The notes: generated from the letters alone by a model not told the origin. A stretch of DNA of 64,000 nucleotides from Rhizobium sp. LC145 (GCF_001005825.1 NZ_LBHV01000001.1:372001-436000); one strand, 5' to 3'; positions 1-8,662 are shown, counted from the first letter of the stretch. Numbers and translations: made by a program.

Positions 1-1
1 C

Positions 2-2125
2 GGCGACCGGCTGGACCAGCGCCAGCTGCTGGCCGATCTCGTGGCCCAGCAATACAAGCGCCGCGACATGGATTTCACCCGCGGCTCGTTCCGAGTCCGC
101 GGCGATACGATCGAAATCTTCCCGGCCCACCTGGAAGACGCGGCCTGGCGCATTTCCATGTTCGGCGACGAGATCGACGCGATCACCGAGTTCGACCCGC
201 TGACCGGCCAGAAGACCGGCGACCTGAAATCGGTCAAGATCTACGCCAACTCGCACTACGTGACGCCGCGCCCCACCCTCAACGGCGCCATCAAATCGAT
301 CAAGGAAGAGCTCAAGCACCGGCTCGCCGAACTGGAAAAGGGCGGCCGCCTCCTGGAAGCGCAGCGGCTCGAACAGCGCACCCGCTACGATATCGAAATG
401 CTCGAGGCGACCGGCTCCTGTGCCGGCATCGAGAACTATTCGCGCTATCTCACCGGCCGCAATCCCGGCGAACCGCCGCCCACCCTGTTCGAATACATCC
501 CCGACAACGCCCTGCTGTTCATCGACGAAAGCCACGTCTCCGTCAGCCAGATCGGCGGCATGTACCGGGGCGATTTTCGCAGAAAAGCGACGCTTGCCGA
601 ATACGGTTTCCGCCTGCCCTCCTGCATGGACAACCGCCCGCTGCGCTTCGAGGAATGGGATGCCATGCGGCCGCTCACCATCGCCGTTTCGGCCACCCCC
701 GGCAATTGGGAGATGGAACAGGCTGGCGGCGTCTTCGCCGAACAGGTGATCCGCCCGACCGGCCTCATCGACCCGCCCGTCGAGGTCCGCTCCGCCCGCT
801 CCCAGGTGGACGACGTGCTCGGCGAGATCCGCGAGACCGCCGCCAAGGGTTATCGCACGCTCTGCACCGTGCTCACCAAGCGCATGGCGGAAGACCTCAC
901 CGAATACCTGCACGAACAGGGCATTCGCGTCCGCTACATGCACTCGGACATCGACACGCTGGAGCGCATCGAGATCATCCGCGACCTCCGCCTCGGCGCC
1001 TTCGATTGCCTCGTCGGCATCAACCTCCTGCGCGAGGGCCTCGACATTCCCGAATGCGGCTTCGTCGCCATCCTCGATGCCGACAAGGAAGGTTTCCTCC
1101 GCTCCGAAACCTCGCTCATCCAGACGATCGGCCGCGCAGCGCGTAACGTCGACGGCAAGGTCATTCTCTATGCCGACAACATCACCGGCTCGATGCAGCG
1201 CGCCATGGACGAGACCGCGCGCCGCCGCGAGAAGCAGATGGAATACAACATCGCCAACGGCATCACGCCGGAATCGGTAAAGGCCCGCATTTCCGACATC
1301 CTCGACAGCGTCTACGAGCGCGACCATGTCCGCGCCGACATTTCCGGCGTCTCGGGCAAGGGCTTTGCCGATGGCGGCCACCTGGTCGGCAACAACCTGC
1401 AGACCCATCTCAACGCGCTGGAAAAATCCATGCGCGACGCCGCCGCCGATCTCGATTTCGAAAAGGCCGCCCGCCTGCGCGACGAGATCAAGCGCCTCAA
1501 GGCCGCCGAACTGGCGGTCATGGACGACCCGATTGCCAAGCAAGAGGCGGCGAGTGCCGAAGGCACGAGGGGGAGCCGAAAAAATGAGGAGGCGCGCGCT
1601 GTCGAGGGCAGCAACAAGAAGAGCAAGGGTGCCGCGGGCTCAGCCAACTCCCTCCCCCTTGTGGGGAGGGTTGGGGAGGGGAAAGCCACGATCGAGACCC
1701 CTCCCGGTCCTTCGGACCACCCTCCCCACAAGGGGGAGGGTTTGGGAGCCCGCGGCTCCCTCTTCGCCAAACCCTCTTTGGACGACATGGGCCGCGACAT
1801 CGCCGAACCCGCCCGCCCGTCCTCGGGCTCGACCCGGGGATCACTCTTCCGCAAGAACACGCTGGACGAAATGACCGTCGGCCGCACGGAAAAGCCGGTC
1901 ACCGGCAAAATACCGCCGAAGCCGGTTGGCACGACGGGCTCCCTCCCCCCTGTAGGGAGGGTTGGGGAGGAGTCCAGCGACTCCTCCTCGGACCTGACCC
2001 GAGAACCCAGCGACGACCCTCGCCCCATCGCCCGCGGCAAGATCGGCGCGGGCTCCTACGAAGACCCCGGCGAGCAGAAGCGCAAGGGCCGGACGAAGGG
2101 CAAGACAGGACGGCCGGGGCGGTAG
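2..2125 (+). CDS. uvrB: UvrABC excinuclease subunit B, 5'-truncated by window edge
   Basis: UvrB is the damage-verifying helicase-like subunit of nucleotide excision repair. The reading frame is already open at base 2 ([17 protein letters not shown]), which corresponds to roughly residue 170 of a complete UvrB, so the Walker A part lies outside the window. Visible are the Walker B-type box [11 protein letters not shown] (about 511-545), helicase motifs [13 protein letters not shown] (about 1017-1055) and QTIGRAARN (about 1121-1147), and the UVR domain that contacts UvrC (about 1400-1515). The tail beyond the UVR domain is about 200 residues, unusually long, because palindromic repeats are read through in frame ([31 protein letters not shown]). 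The final [12 protein letters not shown] is the usual rhizobial ending, so the frame stays intact across the insertions. Confidence 0.97.
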   Translation, partial: GDRLDQRQLLADLVAQQYKRRDMDFTRGSFRVRGDTIEIFPAHLEDAAWRISMFGDEIDAITEFDPLTGQKTGDLKSVKIYANSHYVTPRPTLNGAIKSIKEELKHRLAELEKGGRLLEAQRLEQRTRYDIEMLEATGSCAGIENYSRYLTGRNPGEPPPTLFEYIPDNALLFIDESHVSVSQIGGMYRGDFRRKATLAEYGFRLPSCMDNRPLRFEEWDAMRPLTIAVSATPGNWEMEQAGGVFAEQVIRPTGLIDPPVEVRSARSQVDDVLGEIRETAAKGYRTLCTVLTKRMAEDLTEYLHEQGIRVRYMHSDIDTLERIEIIRDLRLGAFDCLVGINLLREGLDIPECGFVAILDADKEGFLRSETSLIQTIGRAARNVDGKVILYADNITGSMQRAMDETARRREKQMEYNIANGITPESVKARISDILDSVYERDHVRADISGVSGKGFADGGHLVGNNLQTHLNALEKSMRDAAADLDFEKAARLRDEIKRLKAAELAVMDDPIAKQEAASAEGTRGSRKNEEARAVEGSNKKSKGAAGSANSLPLVGRVGEGKATIETPPGPSDHPPHKGEGLGARGSLFAKPSLDDMGRDIAEPARPSSGSTRGSLFRKNTLDEMTVGRTEKPVTGKIPPKPVGTTGSLPPVGRVGEESSDSSSDLTREPSDDPRPIARGKIGAGSYEDPGEQKRKGRTKGKTGRPGR
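1650..1740. repeat. palindromic repeat inside the uvrB coding tail
   Basis: Two perfectly complementary 22-bp arms (1650-1671 and 1719-1740) enclose a spacer that holds a smaller GGTCC-TTC-GGACC hairpin at about 1706-1718. The same C-rich/G-rich core recurs in intergenic DNA at 4731-4853 and 59203-59376, and as a half copy at about 1942-1975, also inside uvrB. The element resembles rhizobial intergenic palindromes, but here it is in frame and translated. Confidence 0.85.
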
Positions 2126-2195
2126 TAGTAGCGCCCTTGACTGGGGGACAAGGGGCCTCTCTCCTCTTGGAGGCCACCCGATGACGGCGGCGTCA

Positions 2196-2337
2196 TCCTC
2201 GGGCTTGACCCGAGGATCTACTGACGATTCCCGCCTCGTTCATCGCCCGCGGCAAGATCGGCGCGGGGTCCTACGAAGACGCCGGCGAGAAGCGCAAGGG
2301 GCGGACGAAGGGCAAGACGGGAAGACCGGGGCGGTAG
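2196..2337 (+). pseudogene. degenerate duplicate of the uvrB 3' end
   Basis: This stretch repeats the last ~141 bp of uvrB (1985-2125) with scattered substitutions and one codon deletion. It starts at the palindrome CCTCGGGCTTGACCCGAGG and runs to the same stop. In the uvrB-equivalent frame it still reads [20 protein letters not shown] and ends in KGKTGRPGR. There is no start codon or upstream gene body, so it is a non-functional tail copy left by a local tandem duplication. Confidence 0.85.
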
Positions 2338-2369
2338 TCACAAGCCCCCTCTTCACAAGCCGCAGGTTA

Positions 2370-2500
2370 CCCCCTCACCCCGCCTCCGCTTCGCTCGGCG
2401 ACCCTCTCCCCATGGGGAGAGGAGAATCGAGAGCGTCGCGGCGCACTCCTATCTTCTCCCCTCGGGGAGAAGGTGGTCCGAAGGACCGGATGAGGGGGGG
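2370..2500. repeat. RIME-like intergenic palindromic element
   Basis: Outer arms CCCCTCA and TGAGGGG flank two hairpins, CTCTCCCCATGGGGAGAG and CTTCTCCCCTCGGGGAGAAG, with a GGTCCGAAGGACC mini-hairpin. The two-palindrome layout matches rhizobial intergenic mosaic elements. It lies between the uvrB tail copy and the broken endonuclease gene and may act as a transcription barrier for both. Confidence 0.7.
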
Positions 2501-2521
2501 TAGATAAGACCTAACGATATA

Positions 2522-3574
2522 TTATTCGGCGTACTTCTTCGCCGTCAAACGAAGTCGGTCGCTATACTCGTAAATTTGGTCAAGACTGTCGACGATCAAT
2601 CGCTCTTCAGTCTCGCCGTCGAACAGTCCAATGTATTTCACCGATCTGTTGAACCAAAGACGAGCTAACGGCTTGCGATTGTTATTATCGATTAGAATTC
2701 CGCAATACGATTTCTGATCTCTCATCACCACCCGTTTTGGACTAATGGTATCGCGAACGATCGCTTTCACGATCATGTATCCTTCACGCTCCTCTTCCGA
2801 GGTGACAACCTCCGGCTCCTCTTCAACAGGTTCGTCGATTTGCTCGATAACCTGCTCTGTATCGGCCAGCGCACTGGAAAGGCGGCTTTTAACCGTATCC
2901 ATGACAACTTCGCGGAATGCAGTTCGCACTACACCGGTAAACATCTCCCGCGCCTGAGAAGTCATTCTTCCCTCATAGACACCGGACGATACCATCCTTA
3001 CGAACTCCTCGGATGGCTCCTCAATAAGTTTGGCAATGATCTGCTTTACTCCGGAGGTATATTTTAGACGTTCGGCGGTGGCCAAAATTGCCGTTACGTC
3101 AAACGATCCCTTTTCGAACTTTTTAAGCTCGGAAAGAATACCCGAATTAAAATCGGTAACATCGAAAACGAAGAAAGGCCTCGTATCGAGTTTGTTGGGC
3201 GCCTCAAGATCGGTGTAGAAATTAAAAGTTCGGCCGTTCGTCAATATCGCAAACTTAGCAGAGGTAACGCTGAATTATCTATAAAGTTGATCTAGATGCT
3301 TCTTATCAAGCGCGACCGAAATAGGTTTGCACTCTATTAAAATACGAATTTCATTTTGAATATTAATTGCGTAATCTACCTTTTCTCCTTTTTTCCCAAC
3401 CGCATCCGCCGTAAATTCAGGAACCACTTCGGTGGGATCAAAAACATCATATCCCAACGCCCGTAGAAATGGGAGAACAACCGCGGTTTTGACAGCCTCC
3501 TCCGTTGCCATCGTACTGGAATGTGATTTCACGCGTTCAGCAATCGCGCGCAGGCTTTCTTCAATATTGCTCAT
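2522..3574 (-). pseudogene. HsdR_N-type restriction endonuclease-like gene with one in-frame TAA
   Basis: The gene starts at ATG 3574 (MSNIEESLRAIAERVKSH) behind an AAGGGA Shine-Dalgarno. It reads to LDQLYR, meets TAA at 3277-3275, and continues in the same frame as FSVTSAKFAILTNGR down to the stop at 2522. The two halves together give about 350 residues, the usual size for stand-alone proteins with the type I restriction HsdR N-terminal fold. The PD-(D/E)XK-like residues KVDYAI...ILIECKP lie before the stop. A single substitution of a Tyr codon (TAC/TAT) would create the TAA. Either the allele is inactive, a short nuclease-domain protein is made, or the base is a sequencing error. Confidence 0.8.
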
Positions 3575-3761
3575 GATTCCCTTACCCGTTATTGGAGCAA
3601 GTTGTCTTAACCCACACCCATCGTCAAGAGTTTCACGCGCCTCCCTCCTGCGGAATACACCTACACAGAGGCGCAGTACAATCTGACTCCCCACCCCCGC
3701 TAACTCTCCATCAACCCACCCTCCGCTATATCTCCGCCACGCATCGCGAAAGGAGAGACGG

Positions 3762-3962
3762 ATGGCGCTGATCGGCTTCAAGAACACTCACAATCAGGAT
3801 GTCTTCATCAATCCCGCGCAGGTGCTCTATGTCACGCCCTTCGAGGAGGGCGTCTCGATCGTCGCCATGGCCATTACCAGCACGGGCGGCAAGCCGCATG
3901 CCCTCTATGTCCGCGGCAGCGCCGAACTCGTCCAGCAGAAGCTGAGCGTCGCGCTGCGCTGA
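3762..3962 (+). CDS. small conserved hypothetical protein
   Basis: This is a 66-residue protein (MALIGFKNTHNQDVFINPAQ...) preceded by AAGGAGAGACGG, a good ribosome binding site. It has no signal peptide or membrane segment. Alternating hydrophobic stretches (VLYVTPF, VSIVAMAITS, HALYVRGS) suggest a small beta-rich fold. It is divergent from the broken endonuclease gene, so 3575-3761 probably holds promoters for both. I do not recognise a function. Confidence 0.7.
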   Translation: MALIGFKNTHNQDVFINPAQVLYVTPFEEGVSIVAMAITSTGGKPHALYVRGSAELVQQKLSVALR

Positions 3963-4254
3963 TGCATGTCGCGCAAAGGCATGCCGCGGTTTTGCGATAA
4001 CGACATGCATAAAACAGAGGCTTGAAGCGCGGGACGGATCTTGAGGATTGCGACGCGCTCTAGCCGTTCCAGCGCCCAGAACCGGCTTTCGGCCCTCAAC
4101 GCCCAGCCCTTCACATTCGACCAGCCTTCCGCCCGCCCTGCCCAAAGCGGGGACGATCCCGCGCGGTCTCGCCTTTCCAATCAGGCACTTGCGGGAAATT
4201 TCATCCTCTTTCATCCCCGCTCACCGAACCCGTGCCTACAATTGCCCCGTTCCG

Positions 4255-4370
4255 TCACGGATACACCGGGAGGCGTCCCGGCGAGGCGGAACCGGCGCGG
4301 GTCATGAGGGTGGGACGCAAAACCTCATGATCCGGGTTCGCGGAAAATGGTCTCCCTCCGGCGACACGGG
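4255..4370 (+). ncRNA. candidate structured RNA of unknown family
   Basis: GTTCCG and CGGAAC can close a stem around the hairpin CCGGGA-GGCG-TCCCGG. It is followed at once by an 11-bp hairpin, GGGTCATGAGG with CCTCATGATCC, whose 13-nt loop is GTGGGACGCAAAA. I cannot assign a known family. The loop resembles the GGGACGCAAA part of c-di-GMP-I riboswitches, but the rest of that fold is not visible. The strand is assumed from the downstream gene. Confidence 0.25.
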
Positions 4371-4567
4371 GGAAGCGAGGGGATTTCGGACCGATCTTCT
4401 TGCTTCTGATGCCCGAAAGAGCGCGCCGGGCGTGCCTGTGCGGCACACATGGTGGCGGCAGTGAATGGGTGGCGCGGGTGGTCCGTCCGGAAACGGCAAA
4501 TCCCTCGCCTTAATTTCCCTTGCGCGGCCACGGCAGAGAGATCGAAGTCGCGGGCATAAACCGCCGA

Positions 4568-4627
4568 ACGGGGCGCTGAGAGGTGTCACCTAAACTAAAA
4601 CTTACGAGGCAGCTTTCAGCGCCCCGT
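4568..4627. repeat. perfect 12-bp inverted repeat with 36-nt loop
   Basis: ACGGGGCGCTGA (4568-4579) and TCAGCGCCCCGT (4616-4627) are exact complements. The loop contains the small palindrome GGTGTCACC. It could be a terminator without a T-run or a remnant of a miniature transposable element; neither can be decided from one copy. Confidence 0.5.
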
Positions 4628-4730
4628 CCGAACCTCGTCTTCGGGTTAAGCCCGAGGATCACCCGAGGAGAGTTCACACCACGGCGAGAGATCGCGCGTG
4701 AGCGATGGCGTATGCCGGTGCGGCACTTTC

Positions 4731-4853
4731 CCACCTCCCCCTTGAGGGGGGAGGTCGCGCGGGACGCGCGGGTGGGGGTGAAAACCGGATCGCCTAGCCC
4801 TGTCACCCCACCCCGGAGCTTTGCTCCGACCCTCCCCCTCAAGGGGAGGGTGA
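4731..4853. repeat. C-rich palindromic intergenic element
   Basis: ACCTCCCCCTTGAGG...GGGAGGT on the left and CCCTCCCCCTCAAGGGGAGGG on the right form hairpins, with GGAGCTTTGCTCC between them. The core is the same as in the uvrB-embedded repeat and the copy at 59203-59376. It lies directly upstream of the next gene. Confidence 0.65.
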
Positions 4854-4867
4854 ACCCGGAGCCCCCC

Positions 4868-5251
4868 ATGCCAGAACCAACACCCCTCCCCGTCAATACC
4901 CGCCTGATGTCGCGCTGCGCCGAGATGCTCGCCCTGCCGCATGCGGTCTGCCGGCGCCGCCAGTGCCACCGGAAAAACGCATGCTACTGGCATTTCAGGA
5001 AGAGCGGCGAGCCCTGCTGCCTGCGCAACCTCACCGGCCCGCAGCGCGCCGCCTTCGATGCAATCTACGCGGAGGCGATTGCCGTGCTGCGCCAGGTCCG
5101 CGCCTCGCAGCTGCCGGATTTCGCCCCGCCCGATCCGGAACGCCGCGCCCTGCAGGATGCGGCGATCGAGCTCGTCCGCGCAGAACTGCCGGCGGAGTAC
5201 CGCCCGAGTTTCGAGGAATGGCGGCGGAGGCGGGAGACGGGCCATCCTTGA
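4868..5251 (+). CDS. Cys-rich conserved hypothetical protein
   Basis: This 127-residue protein starts at ATG 4868 (MPEPTPLPVNTRLMSRC). The same frame stays open upstream, but there it reads through the palindromic repeat, so 4868 is the sensible start. The centre is Cys- and basic-rich, with CRRRQCHRKNACYWHF followed by CC, suggesting a metal-binding knuckle. The C-terminus is helical and charged (PSFEEWRRRRE). It converges on dusA with about 90 bp between stops. I do not recognise the function. Confidence 0.65.
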   Translation: MPEPTPLPVNTRLMSRCAEMLALPHAVCRRRQCHRKNACYWHFRKSGEPCCLRNLTGPQRAAFDAIYAEAIAVLRQVRASQLPDFAPPDPERRALQDAAIELVRAELPAEYRPSFEEWRRRRETGHP

Positions 5252-5342
5252 TAAGGCAGCGACCGGCCCCTCGCTTTCGCTCCGGGCGTTCGTCGCTGCA
5301 ATCGATTCACTGGATCGATTGCTCCGCTGCGCGGACCGCTCC

Positions 5343-6404
5343 TCACCCCGCGAGCTTCGTCTCAACAGCCTTCGGGTCGGAGCCGAGGTCCACCGCGGCG
5401 AAGGCGGCTTCGATCACCTCCGGCCCCGCTCCCGGCCTGGTCGCCTCGGCGGAAAGGATCTGACGGAAGCGGCGCACGCCGGCAAAGCCCTGGAACAGGC
5501 CCACCATGTGGCGCGTCACGTGGTTCAGCCGCCCGCCGGACGCCATCACGCCTTCCGCATAGGCCATCATCGTGTCGCGGAGCGCCAGCCAGTCGATGTC
5601 GTCGGGGGTTCGAGTCGCTCTCCCGCTACCATTCATCATGTCGTCCACGCCCGCCAGCAGTCCGGCATTCTGGTAGGCGGCGCGGCCGAGCATCACCCCG
5701 TCCATATGGGCGAGGTGTGCGGCCGCCTGGTCCAGATCGGCGATGCCGCCGTTGATGCCGAGGAAGACGGATGGGTTCTCGCGCTTCATGCGGTGGACGA
5801 GGTCGTAGTCGAGCGGCGGGATTTCGCGGTTCTCCTTCGGCGAAAGCCCCTGCAGCCAGGCCTTGCGGGCATGCACCCAGACCGCGTCGGCGCCGGCGGC
5901 GATCATCCGGGCGAGGAAATCCGGCAGCACCGTTTCCGGCTCCTGGTCGTCGACGCCGATGCGGCATTTCACCGTCACCGGCACGCTCGCGACCCGCCGC
6001 ATCGCCGTCACGCAATCGGCCACCAGTTGCGGCTCGCGCATCAGGCAGGCGCCGAATGTGCCGCTCTGCACCCGGTCGGAGGGGCAGCCGACATTGAGGT
6101 TGATCTCGTCATAGCCGTAGTCGCCGGCGATCCGCACCGCCTCGGCGAGCTTTGCCGGGTCCGATCCGCCGAGCTGGAGGGCCACCGGATGCTCCTCCGG
6201 CGAGAAGGACAGGAGCCGGTCGCGCGGGCCGTGGATGATCGCATCCGCCACGATCATCTCGGTATAGAGCAGCGCACGCTTCGTCAGCTGCCGGTGAAGA
6301 AACCTGCAGTGCCTGTCCGTCCAGTCGATCATCGGGGCCACGGCGAAAATCTTTGAATTAGTCTGCAACGCTTTGCTATACGAATTCAATGCCTTACGTT
6401 CCAT
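5343..6404 (-). CDS. dusA: tRNA-dihydrouridine synthase A, 5' end rebuilt by the prophage
   Basis: DusA is an FMN-dependent TIM-barrel enzyme that reduces uridines (positions 20/20a) in the tRNA D-loop. It shows KIFAVAPMIDWTDRHCRF near the N-terminus, the active-site Cys box NLNVGCPSDRVQSG, and the glycine-rich FMN site FLGINGGI. About 353 residues is normal. The first ~20 codons (MERKALNSYSKALQTNS, ATG 6404, or TTG 6413 giving three more residues) come from phage DNA beyond the att core. The host start (MYAEALATGG) is stranded at 47032. The joint is in frame, so lysogens should still make a near full-length enzyme, now from phage expression signals. Confidence 0.95.
   Translation of the reverse strand: MERKALNSYSKALQTNSKIFAVAPMIDWTDRHCRFLHRQLTKRALLYTEMIVADAIIHGPRDRLLSFSPEEHPVALQLGGSDPAKLAEAVRIAGDYGYDEINLNVGCPSDRVQSGTFGACLMREPQLVADCVTAMRRVASVPVTVKCRIGVDDQEPETVLPDFLARMIAAGADAVWVHARKAWLQGLSPKENREIPPLDYDLVHRMKRENPSVFLGINGGIADLDQAAAHLAHMDGVMLGRAAYQNAGLLAGVDDMMNGSGRATRTPDDIDWLALRDTMMAYAEGVMASGGRLNHVTRHMVGLFQGFAGVRRFRQILSAEATRPGAGPEVIEAAFAAVDLGSDPKAVETKLAG
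6311..6353. other. attachment site, dusA-proximal copy (attL)
   Basis: This 43-bp sequence is repeated exactly at 46960-47002 and encodes KIFAVAPMIDWTDR of DusA on the minus strand. DusA is an established target of one prophage integrase family. Sequence beyond 6353 is phage-derived; sequence below 6311 is the host dusA body. Confidence 0.93.
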
Positions 6405-6440
6405 TCTTGTCAATTCTTGTCATTCTGTTTCCGTGCTACT

Positions 6441-6519
6441 GGTACGACTTTTTCAGCCTGTTGCATCCATTTTCAGGGTGAAGTACAACATGTCGTACTA
6501 GAAAAACGGAAGTTGTACC
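6441..6519. promoter_or_regulatory. candidate integrase arm-type sites, left side
   Basis: Copies of the octamer GGTACAAC or close variants lie at 6441-6448 (GGTACGAC), 6482-6489 (AGTACAAC), 6492-6499 (GTCGTACT, reverse) and 6512-6519 (GTTGTACC, reverse), just before int. Two more lie beside the right core. Placement on both sides of the crossover fits arm sites of a tyrosine recombinase. The 6482-6499 pair is an imperfect dyad and could instead be an operator for int. Confidence 0.55.
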
Positions 6520-6522
6520 GCC

Positions 6523-7626
6523 ATGGGCACCATCACCGCGAGGAAGCGTAAAGACGGCAGCACGGGTTTTACCGCGCAGATCGTGCGAAAGAAAGGCGGC
6601 GCGATCGTCTGGCGAGAGGCAAAAACGTTCGACACGAAGCGGGAAGCCAATTCGTGGATGGTCTTCCGTGAAGACGAACTTGATAAACCTGGGGCACTGG
6701 ATCGCGTGACCGCCGGGCGCACCACACTTGCCGACGCGATCGACCTCTACGTGAAGGAGAGGAAAGAAATTGGCCGGACGAAGGCGCAGTGCCTTCGCTC
6801 CATCAAGAAGTACAAGATTGCGTCTATGGACTGCAGTGCGATCAAGTCGAGCGATATTGCAGCTTTCGCCCGTGAATTGCTTGCCGGAGGTAGGAAGCCG
6901 CAAACAGTCGGCAACTACGTCTCACACCTATCCGCAGTCTTCAAGGACGCGAGGGTCCTATGGGATATCCCGCTCGACTACCAGGCGATGCGAGATGCGC
7001 AGGCGGCACTAACCCGGCAGGAGACAATATCGAAGTCTGCAAAGCGGGACCGCCGCCCTTCCCTCTCTGAACTCGATCTCTTGATGCAGTACTTCGTTGA
7101 GCGCCAGGCCCGCGCTCCGCAATCGGCGCCGATGCATAAGATTATTGCCTTCGCCCTCTTCAGTACTCGTCGGCAGGAGGAAGTTACCACTCTTAAGTGG
7201 GCGGACTTGGATGAGCAGCATAGCCGCATCTTGGTTCGCGACATGAAGCACCCAGGGCAGAAGAAGGGGAATGATGTTTGGGTTGAGCTTCCGCCTGAGG
7301 CACTGGCAATCATCAAGTCAATGCCGCGCAAAAATCCGGAAATATTCCCCTACACGACAGATGCCATCGGCGCGGCCTTCACGCGCGCGTGCCAGTTCCT
7401 TGGTATCAATACCGAACAGATGCCCGACGAGGACCGGCTACATTTCCATGACCTCCGGCACGAAGGAGTGTCGCGCCTTTTCGAGATGGGGCGCACCATT
7501 CCGCTCGCCGCCTCCGTCTCTGGCCACCGATCGTGGGCCAGTCTCAAGCGATACACGGACATCCGTCAGACCGGTGATAAATATGAAAATTGGAAATGGC
7601 TGCCTGTCGTGACTGACACAGTTTGA
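6523..7626 (+). CDS. tyrosine recombinase, prophage integrase
   Basis: This is a 367-residue site-specific integrase that recombines attP with the dusA attB. The N-terminal arm-binding region is followed by a core-binding SAM-like domain (about 70-160). The catalytic domain shows Arg in FSTRRQEEV, Lys in MKHPGQKKG, HDLRHEGVSRL for the H-x-x-R box, His in GHRSW, and the nucleophilic Tyr in SLKRYTDI. It lies about 170 bp from the left att core and reads away from dusA, as in other dusA-targeting elements. ATG 6523 follows GTTGTACCGCC, with no strong ribosome binding site. Confidence 0.96.
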   Translation: MGTITARKRKDGSTGFTAQIVRKKGGAIVWREAKTFDTKREANSWMVFREDELDKPGALDRVTAGRTTLADAIDLYVKERKEIGRTKAQCLRSIKKYKIASMDCSAIKSSDIAAFARELLAGGRKPQTVGNYVSHLSAVFKDARVLWDIPLDYQAMRDAQAALTRQETISKSAKRDRRPSLSELDLLMQYFVERQARAPQSAPMHKIIAFALFSTRRQEEVTTLKWADLDEQHSRILVRDMKHPGQKKGNDVWVELPPEALAIIKSMPRKNPEIFPYTTDAIGAAFTRACQFLGINTEQMPDEDRLHFHDLRHEGVSRLFEMGRTIPLAASVSGHRSWASLKRYTDIRQTGDKYENWKWLPVVTDTV

Positions 7627-7699
7627 CAAACGCCAATGTAACCGCCCTCCTCTTCCAAGTCGTTGTTGCTGACATCAACTGAAAGAAGGAGAAAAAATA

Positions 7700-7921
7700 A
7701 TGACTGAGAAGATGACAACAGACCAAGCAGCCGCATACATCTGCAAGTCGGCAAGCTGGCTCCATAAATCCCGAATGACGGGAACCGGCCCGGTTTACCT
7801 CAAGATCGGCGGCGCCGTCCGCTATCTCGTTTCCGATCTCGACGCTTGGCTAGCTGGCACTCGCCGCACCGGTGTCTATGCTCACTGCAACGATAATGAA
7901 CGTGCGAGGTCGGTGGCGTGA
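7700..7921 (+). CDS. AlpA/excisionase-type helix-turn-helix protein
   Basis: This 73-residue protein has a MerR-like winged HTH of the HTH_17/AlpA class: TTDQAAAYICKSASWLHKSR (helices), then GGAVRYLVSDLDAWLAG (wing and helix). A strong AGAAGGAG precedes ATG 7700. It follows int by 73 bp and overlaps the next gene by GTGA. Proteins like this act as recombination directionality factors or activators of excision, so it is a good excisionase candidate. Confidence 0.85.
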   Translation: MTEKMTTDQAAAYICKSASWLHKSRMTGTGPVYLKIGGAVRYLVSDLDAWLAGTRRTGVYAHCNDNERARSVA

Positions 7922-8082
7922 AGATGGTCAACTACAAGCAGCAGAAGACGGTGGAGATCATCGAGGACGCCATCCGCTTCGCCGAAGCGTTCAAGGAAGA
8001 ACGTCGGGCTGCTGCGGAACGTATCGCCTATCTTCAAATTCGATGTGACTTGCACCCGCCGCGCGTTCCTCCCTCCCCTTGA
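7918..8082 (+). CDS. small charged hypothetical protein coupled to the AlpA-like gene
   Basis: This 54-residue ORF starts at GTG 7918 in a GTGA overlap with the preceding stop; an internal ATG lies at 7924. The sequence VKMVNYKQQKTVEIIEDAIR... is predicted to be helical and charged (FAEAFKEERRAAAERIAYL), ending in a Pro-rich tail. The overlap implies translational coupling with the HTH gene. Function unknown. Confidence 0.55.
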   Translation: MKMVNYKQQKTVEIIEDAIRFAEAFKEERRAAAERIAYLQIRCDLHPPRVPPSP

Positions 8083-8209
8083 CCGCTCCATTTCGCGTTA
8101 TTAGGTTCTATCTGCGGCCTCACCATCCGCGACCACCACAGAGGAGACATGCAAAGCTGCCGCCGGCACGATGCCGGCCGGCGATGGTCGCCTATGGTAG
8201 TGGTGGAAT

Positions 8210-8662
8210 ATGGATCAATCTCGACAGCAGAAAGCCGCTCAAATTTACGCCAGGTCGGCGCTGCCGCTAGACCCAGAAAAGGGCTGGCAACGTGAAGATG
8301 TCCAGGTCGCCTTCGTGGCCGGCATGGAAGACCGCGGTATCGCACGACTCCTCAGCCTGCCTGAGGTCGCGGAGATTCTAGCGGTATCCGCCTCGGTCAT
8401 TCGCGATCTGGTGAAGTATGGTGAGCTCGCCTACGTTCACGCCGGGAGAGGCACCGAGCGAAAACATCTGACCTTCAGTGTCGCCGAGATAGAAGGCTTC
8501 ATCAAGCGGCACACCGAGCGCCAGCACTACGTCCTCGGCGCTAAGACCCTTCGCCACGGAACACGCAAGCGGGCGCACGAACTCGCAGTCGAGCGAGCCA
8601 CCACAGGCAACAAAGATTGGTTCGCAAGGACTCGAGCCGAGTTGAAGGCAAAGAAGAAATGA
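8210..8662 (+). CDS. HTH protein of excisionase type
   Basis: This 150-residue protein carries a DNA-binding excisionase-like HTH in the middle: LLSLPEVAEILAVSASVIRD, followed by a short wing and FSVAEIEGFIKRHTERQ. The C-terminus is basic (KAKKK). It overlaps the next gene by ATGA, so the two are probably co-translated. It could control early transcription or excision. The start at ATG 8210 has only a weak GGTGG upstream; another ATG with a strong ribosome binding site at 8149 is out of frame. Confidence 0.7.
   Translation: MDQSRQQKAAQIYARSALPLDPEKGWQREDVQVAFVAGMEDRGIARLLSLPEVAEILAVSASVIRDLVKYGELAYVHAGRGTERKHLTFSVAEIEGFIKRHTERQHYVLGAKTLRHGTRKRAHELAVERATTGNKDWFARTRAELKAKKK

Larger units (their letters stand above)
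3963..4867. other. 905-bp non-coding stretch with hairpins and repeats
   Basis: No frame here looks like a real gene: candidate ORFs are low-complexity and lack plausible starts. It holds a possible structured RNA (4255-4370), a 12-bp inverted repeat with a 36-nt loop (4568-4627), a short palindrome CGGGTTAAGCCCG related to the one in uvrB, and a C-rich palindromic element (4731-4853). Confidence 0.6.

Noticed and set aside
1312..2040. 242-codon minus-strand ORF in uvrB
   Set aside because: Ser/Pro/Arg-rich shadow that reads through the palindromic repeats; uvrB is certain on the other strand.
4320..4345. c-di-GMP-I riboswitch from the GTGGGACGCAAAA loop
   Set aside because: Only one loop segment matches; the second stem and tetraloop receptor of that riboswitch are not seen, and no relevant gene follows.
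4041..4589. several 60-140-codon ORFs between the small gene at 3762 and the gene at 4868
   Set aside because: Pro/Arg-rich on both strands, crossing hairpins and repeats, with no plausible ribosome binding site.
6311..6353. tRNA gene as integration target
   Set aside because: The repeated core encodes the DusA peptide KIFAVAPMIDWTDR and has no cloverleaf potential; the target is the dusA coding sequence.
8149..8295. 48-codon plus-strand ORF with an excellent AGAGGAGAC ribosome binding site
   Set aside because: Overlaps the HTH gene by 86 bp out of frame, and its sequence is Arg/Ser-rich without protein character. It may only serve as a leader for the HTH gene.
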